64,000 bases of DNA from Haliclystus octoradiatus (taxonomy: Eukaryota; Cnidaria; Staurozoa; Stauromedusae; Haliclystidae), in assembly GCA_916610825.1 (NCBI GenBank), contig OU744453.1, positions 20,203,301 to 20,267,300 on the forward strand, read 5' to 3'. The notes under the pieces were generated by a model, which saw only the letters and a list, made by a program, of their open reading frames with translations, did no database searches and had not been told where the DNA came from. Below are positions 1 to 14,092 of this stretch, one piece after another (positions within the stretch are counted from its first letter, which is position 1; every line of letters starts with the position of its first letter). A program made the translations under genes and the position numbers.

Positions 1-3000
1 TCATTAATTCCCAAATTCTTTATATCTCAAATAAAGACATATGATAGATTAATCATTACTTTTTATTACAAATGAATTTGCCACGCATTGATACTACCAA
101 GCATCTATCACCGACCGTGTAATATACCATTGTGGAATGCCTTGTCTAAACATATTGTTAGCTCTAAAACCTTAAAAGATAATATTTGTTTATCACGTTT
201 TTGCAAAATATATAAACAGTATAATCATTAATCATCTTTAAACTGTTAAATAAATTTTTTATAACTTGAATGCTTTTTCAAGGCTGTATGTAAGTGGAGA
301 ATTGAGTTTTTTCAGACTCCCTTTATTTGCCTGTTAAAATTCTAATTTTTATTTTTGATAAAATAAATCAATCAAGATAAAACTTGATGTGATTCACTAT
401 TTGACAATATTTATTAAAACTTATTAAAAATTAAACTTAATAAAGTTTGGTGGTGTTGGTGTTATATAAGATTTTGGTCTTCGTGGATGATTCCGCTTCA
501 GATTTACATTTTCCTGTCATGGTATTGCGATTGATTCATTTGATGTTGCCAAACGTAATGCTCCTCGTATATCTCCTAAATTAATCTTTTCCGTCATTTC
601 CTTATATAGTATCTCATCGCAATTTTTTGATGATCTTCTCTGTTCTTTTTATCAGAAGGTAAAATGCACGATGAATCTGGAAAAGTTCGTATTTGTTGCA
701 GGATTTTTGAAGTTATTCTTGCACTTTTTGGTACTTGTAAGTTTGAATGCGTGTTTTCCAAAAATAGAAGTTGCAAAATGGAAAAGTTTCTCCCATTTTA
801 TCGGTAGAAGAATTTTGATTAATAATATCATTTTTGATTTGTGTGTATAACACAGATGATTGAGATCGTGCACATCTTCGTATACGATCAATTGTTTTCT
901 GTTTGAATATAAATAGATCATAAATCGTAATAGATGAAGGCTTTGTCACATACTTTTTGTTTTTATTGTGTTCATAATTATTAAAATGAGAAGCCAAATG
1001 AATAATTAAAGATTACTTTTTCCCAGAGACAGGTAAATGCAAAGCAATCAAACGATCTTTTGTTACTTTCACTCGATTTAAATGTAGATGCTCAGTTATT
1101 TCTTTTTCCATGATCAATAATCTAGTGCTTGAACTAATGTTCCAATGTTATCTCGATTCTCCAAACATGTTTATGGTGCCGCTCTCAACTCTCATAGCGT
1201 GGTACTCCAATCGCTGTGTAGCATAGCTAAATAAGTTAAACTGTAACCTTTGTAATGAAATGTATTGATGTTGAAAGTTGTTGCACGCTTGCTGGATTAT
1301 AAATCAACAGAGAAACATCTCCTTCTAATTAACTTGTTTTGCTGAAATAACTATAAATACTAAAACTGCTGACTGTATTATTAACGATTTCATTTCAAGC
1401 GCAGCATGCCCACAGAATATAGAGAAGTTAAGGCGGCCTTCTGTTGAATTTACATCTTATAAATAGTTTAAAGCTCCGGTTGTACGTATCCCTCTATAGG
1501 TATGTGAGCGAAAGTCGAAATAGTTAATTGTAGAATATGATGAGGCAATATTAAAGAAAATTTCTTGCATGACAGTCCATGACATAATTCCACTTTTATA
1601 ATTTTGCTCAACCAATGCATCGGTTATGTGACTTGATGTGACTTTCAGATATGCAGAATGAATGATCTCGAGCAGGTTGATGAGAGAAGACATGGTCCCA
1701 TGCGATGAAGATTTAAGCTATAGAGCGACAAGCAATGGTACTGATTCTGTATAGCCGCTGCAACTATATAGTCAACTATAGGATGACACTGGAGAGGCAT
1801 GGTTTTATCTCAACATAACGTGTTCTGGAAACCTCGCCACACGTTGCTTGCACGAGTACATGGGAAGAAGATCTATGCTGGTTAAGAGCAAGATGGATTG
1901 TCTGGAAATAGTCAAATGCATTTAATCATAAGTATTATGAATGATATATGTCGCAAGAGACATTCGCGTTATATTATGTGTTTGAGCTGCGAGAGTGAGT
2001 TGGCTGGATTGAGCTCGAGGGCATCCAGAGAACAACATCAAAACTATAGTAATGTACACGGTATCGACTGATTCTTCCGTTGCTATAGAAGAGCAATGTT
2101 ACTAATAATCGCAATTTTTGTGAGGTAGCATTCCATGCATTCCATCCGCCATCACAAAGCAGCACCCCGGGTAAGCACCTTTGATGTACCTCGAAGACTT
2201 AATCAACGTAGAGTGGATCTGGGTGGATGCGAACTATATAGTAAAAATCATTAGATGGTTTTGTTTCTGCCATTTGAGTTGATATTTCCAGAGAAGTGCA
2301 GAACTACAACTTCAATGCTCTTTGTATGCTCTGTCTTTAAATTAGTATTACATCAAAAATAAATATGTTAGGATTTACATCATGTCTCGCCAAAATAAAG
2401 ATATTTATGGACGAGGACAAAATATTCAAATGAAGTTAAATTGTTTTAATATCTGTACTTAAAATAATATTGTAATGATGATAATGATAATAATAATTAA
2501 TTAATTAATAATTAATAGTATATTTTAGAGCGGTTGAAATGGTACTCGTTGCAAGATAATGTATAGTTGACATAATTCGGATATACAACGGACTTGAAAT
2601 GTTATATTTAAATCATATACCGGTCGGACAATCAAAATATTGATTGTTTTCTGAGTAGACAGGCAAGCATAAAATGTAGATTACCCCTTTAAGATATTGG
2701 GTCCTTCATTAATATTATGAAACCTCAAGAATTCAATGACGTTATCGAAGGCCAAGATATATATGTCTTGAGAATAGAAATAAATAAATATATTGAGTTG
2801 CAGTTAAAAGACGGATGAGCAGAATAATCAATCAATCAAAAAAAGGAAAATGTATTTTGCGTTGTCTGTGTCATCGACCGCTTTCATAGAACATATTATA
2901 CAGCTAATAAATAATCAATCGCCGCAGAATGAAAAGCAGACAATCGTATATAATCTAAAAAAAAAAGAACAACGGGACAGCGGTACCTATAGTTGATTTT

Positions 3001-6000
3001 ATTACTACGTGATCACAAATCAAAATTACAGTCAACAACCACTACAGCTTCGGATTGTCCGTTTCTAGACTGGGCGTTGTTGTTTATCCTATTACGATTA
3101 CAAAACTATATGATATACGAATGATGCGCGCGCACGTGATAGTATGTACAGTTAATTAATCGAGTTACATATTTTAACAAGATAAGGTCCCGTTGCATTT
3201 TAGAATTTAAATTCATCACTGACCACGCCAACTAATTACGAATGAACATAAATTAAAATAATTCACTTTCGACGTAAACCAAAACGATTAATAACATGCA
3301 CGTGTATCATCACCATCATCATCATCATTTTGGTCTTTTATGGAGTGTGGCCGGTTACGGAGGGGATTGCAAAGACATTTTTTCTTGGTAAAGAAGAGCT
3401 TCAAAATTGTTTATTAGAATGTAGGCAACCAGAATACCTTCGTTTCATAAAACTATCTACCCCAGAAATGCTAATCACAATGCCGCAAATTGTATGGCAA
3501 ACTTGTGGCTTAACATTTCAGATGCAACTATGCCAGGCGCAAAATAGCTCTATAATTAAAACCTAAAATTAAAAATGGAAATAATACATAATTAGCACTC
3601 CTTGCCGTGGTGCTCCACCCTGTAGCATCATTAGCTCGAACGCGATCACGCGTGTGTAGTTTAATGATAATTATTACATCATTAATTAGTTCCATCTTGA
3701 ATGATGACGCTATTAATCCCTCATTATCATTGAAACACGTAATCTGACTTGTCAAAATAGTATGTATCTCGATGATTGCTATATACCAAAACTTAAAAAT
3801 AGTGCGGTAGAGGGCTACTATCACAACAGTATGCCTGGTAGGCCCTGGGTAGCCCTGGTAGGCTTAACGAAGTGAGTAACGACATGGATTGTTTCTTTTA
3901 ATAAATCTCAACAGTGATGATATAGACGATCGTTGACTACAGCATATATTAAACTTCCACGATAAAGAATAAATATTTAAAATCAAATCTATATGTCATG
4001 TGTTGATGAAAATAAAAAATTTAGATGAACTGTTTATTGGATTGTTCAATACAGCTGCTATTTCCATTGAAATTGTTTTTGTTTAAGAGAGACGAAGACT
4101 TGATTGCGTTTTCGTTGTTTCTTTCATTTTGGTCCACGGCTGTATTCACGTTCGAAATATAACGAATAGAACGAACAGTTTACAATCAGGATATCATGCA
4201 AACAATCAAATTGTAAATAAATTGTCTGGCATTGCGGATATTGTAGATCATTTCACTCAAGTAATTATAATCACAGAGCATGGTACAAAATAAAACCATC
4301 GTCTCATATACAATGTGTTAAATTCGCAGGCATTCTGTGAATTGGGAACTCATTCCTTCGGCAGCATGGCATATAAATCTTTGATTTGATATATTTTTCA
4401 AAATGAGCCTGTGATAGGCGAATACAGGGAGTCAGAAAACTGCTTATATACAGCCTTCCAACAACAACAACAAATTATAAAAGAAGTTTTACAAATATGA
4501 GAAGTTAACTAAATATACTAGCGTTAAGATCATCTTTAAGATGAATTTATTTATATTGCATATTTATAATATATTGGTTGAGATTATTATGTATCTGAGA
4601 AAAGATCGGGGTTGGAGGCATGTCTATGTTGGTAGGTATGCTTGGTCTATGTTAAGCAGTCAGTATTATTATAAGTCAATTAGCATAGAGTAGGTGCAGA
4701 TTGAGCCTGTGCAAAAGCTTCAGTAGCATTATACACGGTCCACATGATTCTATCCGGCGGCTGCTTCATATAATATGTTAGATAGTGTGTAAGGAAAGTA
4801 TACTACCGTATAGTATTTAACATTCTCTAACTATGAGTGATATTAAGACGTGACTGATTGCTAAATGATGTTAACGAAATTATGTCTTTTGCATGTGGGT
4901 ACTCTCCCTGGATAGACCAACGCATAAAGAACAAACGCCCCCCCATGCGGTTAAGATTATGTCGTGTGAAAATCAGAAGCAGAAGGAGAAAGAAATAATC
5001 AAATTATTTATTATACATCTTTCTCACAATTCATAACAACGGCACCATGCTAGTAACAATACCTCGAAATAGGGTTACAATTGTAATGATCATGTTTACA
5101 ATGCTATCAAAAGCTAATTAATATTCACGCAGGACGTGCTCGCTTTTGATTAACAACTAAATTAAGGAAATACCAATAAAGCGTCAACACACTGCCATCT
5201 CTTTTCATCGAGATAAAATTCCCCGTCAATGACATATCAATCACAAATTAATTACTCTCTTAATCCATTGTCATTTAATTCCATTGAAATTCTTTCTATG
5301 TTTAACAAACAAGTCTAAATCGGGACATTTCCGTTTAACGAATCGGCATTTTAGGACAATTCCTGATTTATGGAAGCGAGATGCCGGCACCAGAATTACA
5401 GTGGTATACCCCCACTCTGCATGTGTCCAGTCTGCCAAACCCTCGAGCTATCCGCATTGCACATCAATCTGATCCTTACACCACATGTTCCGTCCGATGA
5501 AAAAGAACACATCTCAAACAGACATTCGAATATTTAAATGAGTTTACCCTGCTCAACTGCGCTTGCGTCTTAAGGAGTAATACAATTCAAGTTAGGAGTT
5601 TGTTTAGTACTGAGGCGGTACTTCTTAGAATGATGAAGGTACAACTATAGAACTGTTGTAAAATGATTAATTGGTGTTTCATTTAATATCACGTATACAT
5701 CATCAAGCCGTAAATAGTCTTTGGGTGTATTAAGTTTCAAGTAACGGTACTTTAAAACCGGATTGACATAAACTGTCTATGGAGCGTTTGCAATCTCGAT
5801 ACAGTAGAATACAAAAGTCTTCCAGAGTCATGTCGCCGTGCTGATATTGCCCGTTAGACAAACTGAACGATGATTTTCAATAGATGTAGCGCCAAGCAAA
5901 ATCAAAAACGAAAAATTTGGGTAATGACTCAGCTAATGCCTGAAGGCTAGAACCTTTTCCAGTATTTTCATTCACAGTTAAAAGGTAATTTAATGAGGAA

Positions 6001-6340
6001 TACCTTCTAATTAGTATATAACATATTGGTAAATATAGAAATCCCCTCGGACTGGATTAGTACAGTTAACTATCATGAATATATTATATAGTAAACCGGC
6101 ATTTCAAGTATTGCCTAGTCTGTGCCAGCAACATCTCAAACAAAAGACTAGCAGTAAAAGTTGCCAATTGTCAACATAAGGTTTGCGTAAGGCATTTTGT
6201 ACAATTGTGTAGCTTCGTCTCTAATCACAATAGCCGTGATATAGGTTTTGGGCACGTATAGCTCAATCTGGCTGTCGTTGTCTCCGTCGTTAGCGTTCAT
6301 TTCAATAGGAGGTATTGTGTTTATCAGCATTCACTGCCTC
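1..6340. other. intergenic, no supported gene
   Basis: I find no gene here. Every open frame is under about 100 codons and none shows a recognisable domain or a splice-consistent neighbour. Small simple-sequence patches occur, such as a CAT-rich run near 3308-3330 and an ATT/AATT-rich patch near 2470-2520. The open frames at 594-997, 1457-1693 and 1974-2165 on the minus strand could be remains of a decayed transposable element, but I recognise no family. The last kilobase presumably holds regulatory DNA of the GFI1-like gene. Confidence 0.6.
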
Positions 6341-6349
6341 TATAAAAGG
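6341..6349 (+). promoter_or_regulatory. TATA box of the GFI1-like gene
   Basis: TATAAAAGG matches the metazoan TATA consensus and lies 83 bp upstream of the SNAG-domain start codon at 6424. A start site about 25-30 bp downstream, near 6370, would give a short 5' UTR of roughly 50 nt. The spacing supports a real core promoter, but no transcript data are available. Confidence 0.55.
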
Positions 6350-6423
6350 CATCACATTGCCAATAGAGATCAGAAGTCATCGACAGGATACCAATCAACA
6401 CAGACTGTACGATTTATACCATC

Positions 6424-8072
6424 ATGCCTCGTTCGTTTTTAGTTAAACGATCCAAAATGTCTGTTCTGAAAGAGATTAGGAATATCAATCACGAGAAGAA
6501 GAAATTAAAACTTGCTGATGAAAATGTTGAAGCAATAACTCAAGCTGCCATGAACTTAATGAATTTATCACGAGGTAAGCATCGATCCGTTATCCTTTTA
6601 TTTGATATTATTATTTAACACTGACTTAGTTGGAGCATCACTGATGATGTGATTCCTTGAAATAAATGTAAACATCATATCTAGCGTAAATGTTTAAGCG
6701 TCCCAACCTTCAATGATTGGCACATGTTTAACAGAAATGAAATGATGCAATGAGGAATCCCCCCAAGGCTAACTCTATCTCATTACAACAAGTAACACAT
6801 GATTATGTCAGCACAAATTAGAACAACGTTGGTTTCAGTTCGTCGACTAAAGATCAATTTCCTTATTGAAACAATAAAAACGTGGAATCTCATTGTCATG
6901 AACATTGTGTTGTATTTTTAACAATAGGAAACCCCATTAGTAAAACAATACCATGTCAATCAAAACTACAAATTGGCGATCGACCAGATTTTCAAAACAA
7001 AACAATTCATTTTAGCAGCCGAATAACAAAAAAATCACTTAAAAATATCGTTGCCAACAGCTGTAGAAAATGAAGACATAGAACTTACTAAAATGTGTCT
7101 GATCAATTTACGTTTAACGGAGTAGTAGATACCAGTACATTTAATTAATACGTTTCCAAAAGAGCCCCCGGGTTGCTACTTTCATCTTCCCATTTAACAT
7201 GATAATTACCCTTGATTGTTCGTCCGCTTGTTTACAAGTACGAGGGAATTACCAGAGACAGCCCACTCATCGATATTCTAATAGATCTAGAGGTGTCTTT
7301 TTCAAAAGGCTTTAGGTTGAGCTAAAATAGTATTTGATTGCGCATAACATTAAAATTGTTTGTAAACATTCAGGACATGAATCAGTCTTCCTCTGTTTGT
7401 TCTGCATAATCACTTTTTTTCTGCGTAACGAAACAGGAATTTAGTTTTGTTCTTTATAAAAGAACTATGATTTCCAGAAGTAGCATCTCTAATGAACCAT
7501 ATCAATCTGTTACTAGTTAATAAAAATTAATATTTCTTTCACTTATTTCAGCCTCGTATGAAGTCAAACAAGAGATGATCAACCGAAGTAGCTCATCGTC
7601 ACCTGTAACCATAGAAACAAACCATCGATTAGACGACTTTGTCCCTTCACCTACGCCATCTGATGTAACCAATAGCGATTCTGAGTATGAAATCATCGTA
7701 CCCATGCCATTTATTAAATTACCAAATACAAACACACAATTCAGCTGTGACGTATGCGGCAAAAGATTCAAAAGACTGTCAAGTTTATCAACTCATCGAC
7801 TCATCCACACAAACATCAAACCCTTCAATTGTGGCAAATGCGAAAAAACCTTCTTACGGAAATCAGACATGAAGAAACATGAATTAATGCACACAGGGGA
7901 GAAGCCACATCAGTGTAATTTATGCGGCAAACAATTCAGCCAATCATCAAACATGTTAACGCACATGCGCAGACATACCGGCATCAAACCATTCGCATGT
8001 AAGATATGCGGACGAGCTTTTTACCGCAAAGTTGATGTCAGACGTCATTCTATTCGTCACAAGGAAATCTAA
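6424..8072 (+). CDS. GFI1: GFI1/Senseless-type SNAG C2H2 zinc-finger transcriptional repressor
   Basis: Two coding exons, 6424-6574 and 7552-8072, join in phase across a GTAAGC donor and a TTTCAG acceptor, giving about 223 aa. The protein opens with MPRSFLVKR, the SNAG repressor motif that in GFI1 and Snail proteins recruits LSD1/CoREST. A short linker follows, then four tandem C2H2 fingers from about residue 110 to the end. Finger text such as [35 protein letters not shown] and [12 protein letters not shown] matches fingers 3-6 of vertebrate GFI1. Vertebrate GFI1 has six fingers and insect Senseless has four, so this is the invertebrate layout. The start is fixed by the SNAG motif, which must be N-terminal. 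The family acts in the nucleus in sensory-neuron and blood-cell fate. A likely poly(A) signal (AATAAA) lies at 8374-8379. Confidence 0.92.
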
Positions 8073-8580
8073 AAGCTGGAACATTTATTATGCCTACATT
8101 TTATAAATCCTATTTACGATTTTATATTTTATTAAAGCTTTGAGCACGGACTCAGCTATGTAGATAACATTTTTATATAATAATAATAATAATGATAATG
8201 CAGTAGAATCAGTTTTAAGAGATATATTATATTTAAAGCATTTGAGATTATTTTTATTGAATTTTAACAAACTTTTAAACTTTTGAAATATAATAAGCAC
8301 TTGCTGTTGGAACATGAAAATTGTCTGTTGTTTGATAATGGACACGTGGAGTGGTAATGTTACAAAGTTGTCAAATAAAAGTCACAGTAGTAAATATTGA
8401 GACTGAACTCTGATTGTGTCCATAGAATCATTTTGAAAAGTATGTACATACATTAGCATAATTATGATTATCACTTCCTAATGTTAACAGTGGCTGAGGC
8501 ATAGTTGTTTGCTGTTGTCACCATTCTAGCAGAGCGATATTTTCTATTTAGCATAATTTAATGAGTACCTGGCAAGTACG
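8073..8580. other. convergent 3' intergenic region
   Basis: This holds the 3' UTR of the GFI1-like gene, including AATAAA at 8374-8379, and the 3' flank of PQBP1 on the other strand. The two genes are tail-to-tail, about 508 bp apart between stop codons. It is AT-rich with a short AAT-type run near 8180-8200. I see no other feature. Confidence 0.7.
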
Positions 8581-11500
8581 TTATTTCTTGGCAGCTTGGT
8601 TGCGTCGTAGAATATCTCCAGGGCTAGGGTAAGGTCTCTGTTGAAATAACGGACCGCTAGCAGTTGTATCAACGCCGGTTTTAGCATCTTCACTGGTAAC
8701 AAGTCCAGACGACCATGAGCCTCTGCAAATCAAAATCGAAATAAATAATAACAAATTGTAAATTAGGAAAGTCTCAAAAGCAATGACGTCAGTATTCAGT
8801 TACCTGGCAACGTCTGAGTAAGAACTTGGGTCCATAGGGTCGGCATCATCGCGGGCTAATGAACAACAACAAATAAAAACAACAAAATTAATGATAACTA
8901 AATATTCATCTGCTGAGACATAAAAATAGATGTGAGATATATAGAATTGGATTATGCTGACCATTTAACGTTCTTGGAGCTGATTGGCTTTCTTATCTCT
9001 TTTGAATGTTTCTTTAATTTTGTTTCTGTCTGCATAATTGTGTCTTGATGTCCTAACATCAGTGATCAACTACTATACGGGCAGCAGTGATGACGCAAAT
9101 AAAACACATCATACACATCTGCGTAAAAGCGGACCACAACAAGAATCCGATAAAAGGTTCAGCCTCCTGGAATTCTAAAATGTCATGTAAGCATTCTATT
9201 CTGCATTGTTTGGTTGATGTTTGACCCATAAATCATAACAATGTCAGTTGATGTTTGACCCATAAATCATAACAATGTCAGTTCCCTCTCCTTTATTGAA
9301 TCTAGGATGATTGTCCTACCCTGACCAAAATCAACAGAGATCTATTAGCCAAGCTCCACAAGGCCCACCACTCCGCTAGTACTCTTACTACATCCGCTAC
9401 CTTATAAGAAACGGCCGTGAGTAAACCGACAAGTGAAGTACAGGGGAATGTGGGGACAGGTCTAGAGATCTAACAACTGACCTTTTCGATCTTTTTTACT
9501 TTTGTAAGGAGCGCCTCTTTCTTTATCTCGTTTTGCCTGTGGGGTAAGTAAGCATGTCAATTAACACCAAGGTAACTATTGAGATGATCAGTCAAAAGTA
9601 AATATTATCATCTGTACCTTCATAAGACTGGGATGCTTTCCAACGTTAACATTCTTTGCAAATTTTGGTTTTGAGTTTTCAGAGTCATCCACCATTTCAG
9701 AGGGTGGCATTTCTTTGTCCTGGCCTAATGAAAATCAAATTAATGATCAAAATGATCCAATTTGTTCAAGAATGTAAAGATTTACACGTTCCTGGTACAA
9801 ATGATGTAAACTTCCAAATAATAAATCAAGATTATGACACCATGAATAACAGACATTATATTGACCGTTATTTGCAGGTGGTCCTTGTGTAAAGGTGACC
9901 TTTATATCAGCTTTTACTGCAAAGAGATCAATCTAGATTATTGCACTTACTATTTTCTTTATCAACCCAGGATGCGGGCATTGTAATTTTGGCTTCTGCA
10001 TCTGAGAAATAAACATTTGAAAATGAAGAGTGCGAGGACAGATTGGACAGAACTTATACCTGAAAAGTTGCACGGTGATGAAAAGACGTTTTGCTCATAT
10101 GATAGGTTAGACTCATGATTAATTACGCAACCATGCTCAGTAAAAATATAACTATTTGCATGATGTTGGTTGGTTGCTCGGAATCTGATCAAATTGAAAT
10201 CACAAAATGCAATGAGCTGATTGAAAATAATGACAATGGCTTGGTTGAATGCAGATATTACTGGTAGTAGAAAGCACAATGTGGATAACAATGCATGGAC
10301 CTGAGCTGATGAAGCTATAGGCCTACCTTAAGAGCCATTTAAAATCACCCTGTCTCTGATGCTGGGCCGTTAAATCTGACTAAGCACACATGATAAATGT
10401 GAAAGGGGGTGTGTAATGATACCGAAGCACTGAACTCTGGACAACAACACAGTAGCAAAATGTTGTGAGACTTATACATTAAATGAAAGCATTATAGCTT
10501 CAGATACACAATACATATCACATAAAAGCATACTTTACATAGCCCATACAGATATTTACATTAAAATATACAGAAGTGATTGACACCATATACTCACTAT
10601 AACGTCAAGTGTATTATATACCTTCTGGGTGTAACCAAGAAACCTCGTTTGTGTTTACATTCCAATAGTACGAATGACAACTGACATGTAAACAAAAAAA
10701 ATAATTTGCTGCTAATTCACAATAGAGTGAAATTGATAAGAAATAAATGGAAAATATGTTGGCATATCTAAGCTCACCTATAGGCTACTATTGTAATATG
10801 ATTAGATTGTTGTTTTGCTTCAATAGGTTTTCATAAAATTGCTAACACTGTTCAGACACACAATAGAACCTGTCCTAATGTATACATTTGAAAAATAGTT
10901 CTTCTAAAACACTTTACTGGCTTGTCTTAATTTACCACGTTTCAGGATCACATCAGTGTTGCTAACCATCCCATTAAGAACGTTCCCCCTTTTCTCCGCT
11001 ATTCCTCGTCACCGTCAAATATCACTTGTAGGTCATTTTATAAAACATTAACTCCACAGAGACACCACAATATCCTTCATTGGTAGCCTAACCACGACCG
11101 TAACTATCTGCTCCTTACTGGGAGGGGGTATTTCTAATGTTGCCTGACAAAATAGGCACTTCAATACCTATTTGCGGTGTTCTCTGTGTTGCAAATATGC
11201 CGAGAATAAGGCGGACAGCACTTTTTAAGATGTTTGTTTTACTTTTGAGAATTTGCACATAATAGTATTCTTTTGATTGATTGAACTTACCCTTCCGTAC
11301 GTGGAACACGGAACCATCCTGGCGGGGCTGGAATGCGTCTCTTTTTGTGCTGAAAATAATTTAAATAAAAATAAATAACATCAGATCACAACAAAACCTA
11401 ATGGTCAAATGATTTGATTATAATATACTGTGGCTAATTAAATATATTCCGGGTGTTCAATAGTTTAATTGGACGCAATACTACTTGTTAGATTGTTGGT

Positions 11501-12588
11501 TGAAGAGAATTCATATTATTTTTACTTTACATGTGAACATTCTAAATGTGTGATGCATATTTACAGTCAGTGCTGCATAATATCACTCATGTTATGAATT
11601 TTGTATTTCAACTTTAGAGACTTTTTGCATATATAGAAGGGAATATATTTTTTCTGTTTTGAATTCCAGAAAGCCACATAACTTTGTCATTGTTTTCATC
11701 CGCTCTTGAGCCAAAAAGTAAAAATAAAACTATTACACATGTATTTGTTTCAAGTGCTTTACAAGCAAGCAATGCTTACCATCCAAAGTCGGTTGTTAAC
11801 TGCTGAATTGATTAGTCGAATGGGTTTCAACTTTCAATAAAAATAATTTAATAATTGAACTTACGCTTTTTGCCGTGTGTTTCTGTGATTCAACATTGCC
11901 GTCCAACGTAACTGACGGAGTCACTGATGTATTTTCTGAAACAAAAACAAATAGATGGTTTTATGATTTTATGAACTATTCATATGCAGAATAACTTGAC
12001 ATCATCAATTTAAAAATGGGTTTCAATTAATTGCACATATTTAAGAAGTTCGATCAATTCCTTTTAACAATAAGATTTGGAAATCAACTTGTATAAGTTT
12101 AATTCATCATCATCATCAGTTCACCTATTCAGAAGCCTGATGATAAGTTTTACGATAATGTTTTTTCACAGGACTGATAAAACTCAAGGGGGCAAAATAT
12201 CCCAAAATCGCTGTATTGACTATGTTGGATGCAAAAGATGGACGATGGCGTTGCATGCTTATGCTTGCAAGCAAGCAATGATTCCAACTTCTTTACAGTA
12301 AAATAACTGATTAATTTATATGCATAAAGTTGACCGGCGTCCTTCGCGCTTGGTTTTCAAATATGGTGAGTGATGAATTCTACTTATGGCTTGGAAAATG
12401 GCATTCATTTTTCGGCATTCAATCTCTGGTATTGTCTGGCTCCGATCGATACCAGAGTCCCGTCGGCGTCACCTACGAGACGACACACACTTGCCTGAGC
12501 CTGCTGACCTACCTTCTTCATCATTGGTGCTCTGTGTGACGATCCCGCGTTTAGCGAGTCTGGCGAGTAAGGTTGACGGCAAAGGCAT
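8581..12588 (-). CDS. PQBP1: polyglutamine-binding protein 1 (spliceosome-associated WW protein)
   Basis: Nine coding exons on the minus strand, in transcript order: 12588-12513, 11935-11865, 11349-11291, 10680-10622, 10001-9951, 9724-9618, 9536-9482, 8855-8804 and 8722-8581. All junctions are GT-AG and phases close to a 223-aa protein. The N-terminus reads [17 protein letters not shown], close to human PQBP1. A WW domain is split between exons 3 and 4 (PAPPGWFRV, then [16 protein letters not shown]). The middle is charged and disordered. The C-terminus ([16 protein letters not shown], then [19 protein letters not shown]) is the conserved segment that binds the U5 spliceosomal protein TXNL4A/U5-15kD. 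The acidic stretch after the N-terminus is shorter than in vertebrates. The role is nuclear pre-mRNA splicing and transcription. Start chosen by N-terminal similarity. Confidence 0.95.
9213..9280. repeat. 34-bp tandem duplication in a PQBP1 intron
   Basis: Two adjacent copies of a 34-bp unit beginning GTTGATGTTTGACCCATAAA lie at 9213-9246 and 9247-9280. I see no difference between them. This is probably a recent slippage or unequal-exchange duplication. Confidence 0.85.
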
Positions 12589-13480
12589 GTTGACTGTATG
12601 ATATTCAATTTAATATATTTTTTATGTTGTGCAATGGATTGAACAGGTTGAATTAAGCAGATTACCGTACAAATCCAAGCATGAAAACAGAATTTCAATT
12701 TGTCGTCGCAGCCGCCATCTTGCCTAGTCTCTCAATTACACAAATGGCTCTTCAAAAACGAGACCTGGCGTCTAAACCCTAGATCGAGTTACGCGAAAGG
12801 TTGGATAAAAGAGAAACAAAATTACTCACATAGACGGGCACATAGATGACAGCCTCCGGACGGAACGGAAATTGACTTGACTGACCTGGAAACAACGAGT
12901 ATCATACTTTGTTATAGTGAGTGCAGGGTGGATGGAACGACGGCTGTAGGCCAAATTGTTACAAAGTGGCCCCGGCGCATCGCAGAACCTTGAAATCCAA
13001 GATCTATGTATATGCTGTATGTGGCAGTCCGAAGCGAATAAGAATAAGCAGGATCGTTTTTGTTCGAATGTAGTAATTACGTATTTAATTATTTGGTACT
13101 GTAATATTCAACTGAAGACGTCAAAGAATATGAAACTCTATTTGGATATTGTGTATTTTGAGACTAGTTTTCTGTGAAAGATAAACTTTGTCGTCTTAAA
13201 TTCAGATATGACTGAGTCTGAGTGCCTTGTATTGAACTAATCATGAAAATAAACATCTCCATAGTTGGCGGTTATTGCTTCATTGTCGAAAACAATTGGG
13301 CGGCTTTCTAGGGAATTCCATTGATAGTACAAAATCATGTTCGGAATGCTGAATGATGGCATTAAGAAACCGTTCTGCCGACAGCAACCTAGAAGTCCAC
13401 CCCCTTGTTCAATCTGCCCAAAATGTGCTTAGTATTGGCTAAAGATGGATGATTGAAGAACAGCTATCCGTTCATTCCCA
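12589..13480. other. PQBP1 5' region and intergenic DNA
   Basis: Upstream of the PQBP1 start codon on the minus strand, TATCATACAG at about 12594-12603 looks like a splice acceptor. The 5' UTR may therefore be spliced, with a first exon further upstream. The YY1-type motif at 12711-12721 marks the probable start-site region. I see no gene in the remainder, 12750-13480. Confidence 0.4.
12711..12721 (-). promoter_or_regulatory. YY1-type start-site motif of PQBP1
   Basis: On the minus strand this reads AAGATGGCGGC, the YY1 consensus typical of broad housekeeping promoters close to the transcription start. It lies about 125 bp upstream of the PQBP1 start codon. The ATG inside it opens a short upstream frame that stops after seven codons, so if it is transcribed it would act as a tiny uORF. 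It could also lie just inside a non-coding first exon. Confidence 0.5.
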
Positions 13481-14092
13481 ATGGCAGCACAATTTCTATC
13501 TGCGATCACAGTTCTTGCTTGCCTTATGCACAGTTGGCACACGAGAGAACCATTATTCATTACAGTGACTATAGTGGAGTATGATCACGGTCGCACGTAC
13601 AGCAGCTCCTTGCAAAGGGATACAAATCGAAGCAAACACGTAATCTCAGTTGTGTATTGGCGTACGATAAGTTTCGTTTTATATCTAATTAACAGTTAAC
13701 AGTCTTGCGGAGCGTATTACTCGAATGTGTCCTAAAAATGTACAACGGAGCAATAGATCAAAATGGCACCTGTAGTTGCTAAGGCGTTGCTATGGCTAGA
13801 ATTAATCATTTGAAAAGTGTCTGATTGAAGTGCCCAGGTAGAACAATGTAATGATCTTGTTTCGATCCATTACATCTAAAGGATGGGTGACATTAATTTT
13901 TAAATGGAGAAGATCGAGGTTTCGGTAACAAGGAAAAGAAGTAACAGAAAACTATGTAATCTTTTCAATCTAGCAGGTAATCAGAAAATCTAAACAAGTA
14001 TTATGAACATCCATCATCTTATTTCTAGACGAATCAACAAAATAATTGAATAATTGTATTTGTATCGCACACTTTTATTATTTCGTGATAGG

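Noticed and set aside
1974-2165. Possible transposase fragment (CDGGWNAW motif)
   Set aside because: The resemblance to Mutator-type transposase text is a few residues only and the surrounding frames do not continue it.
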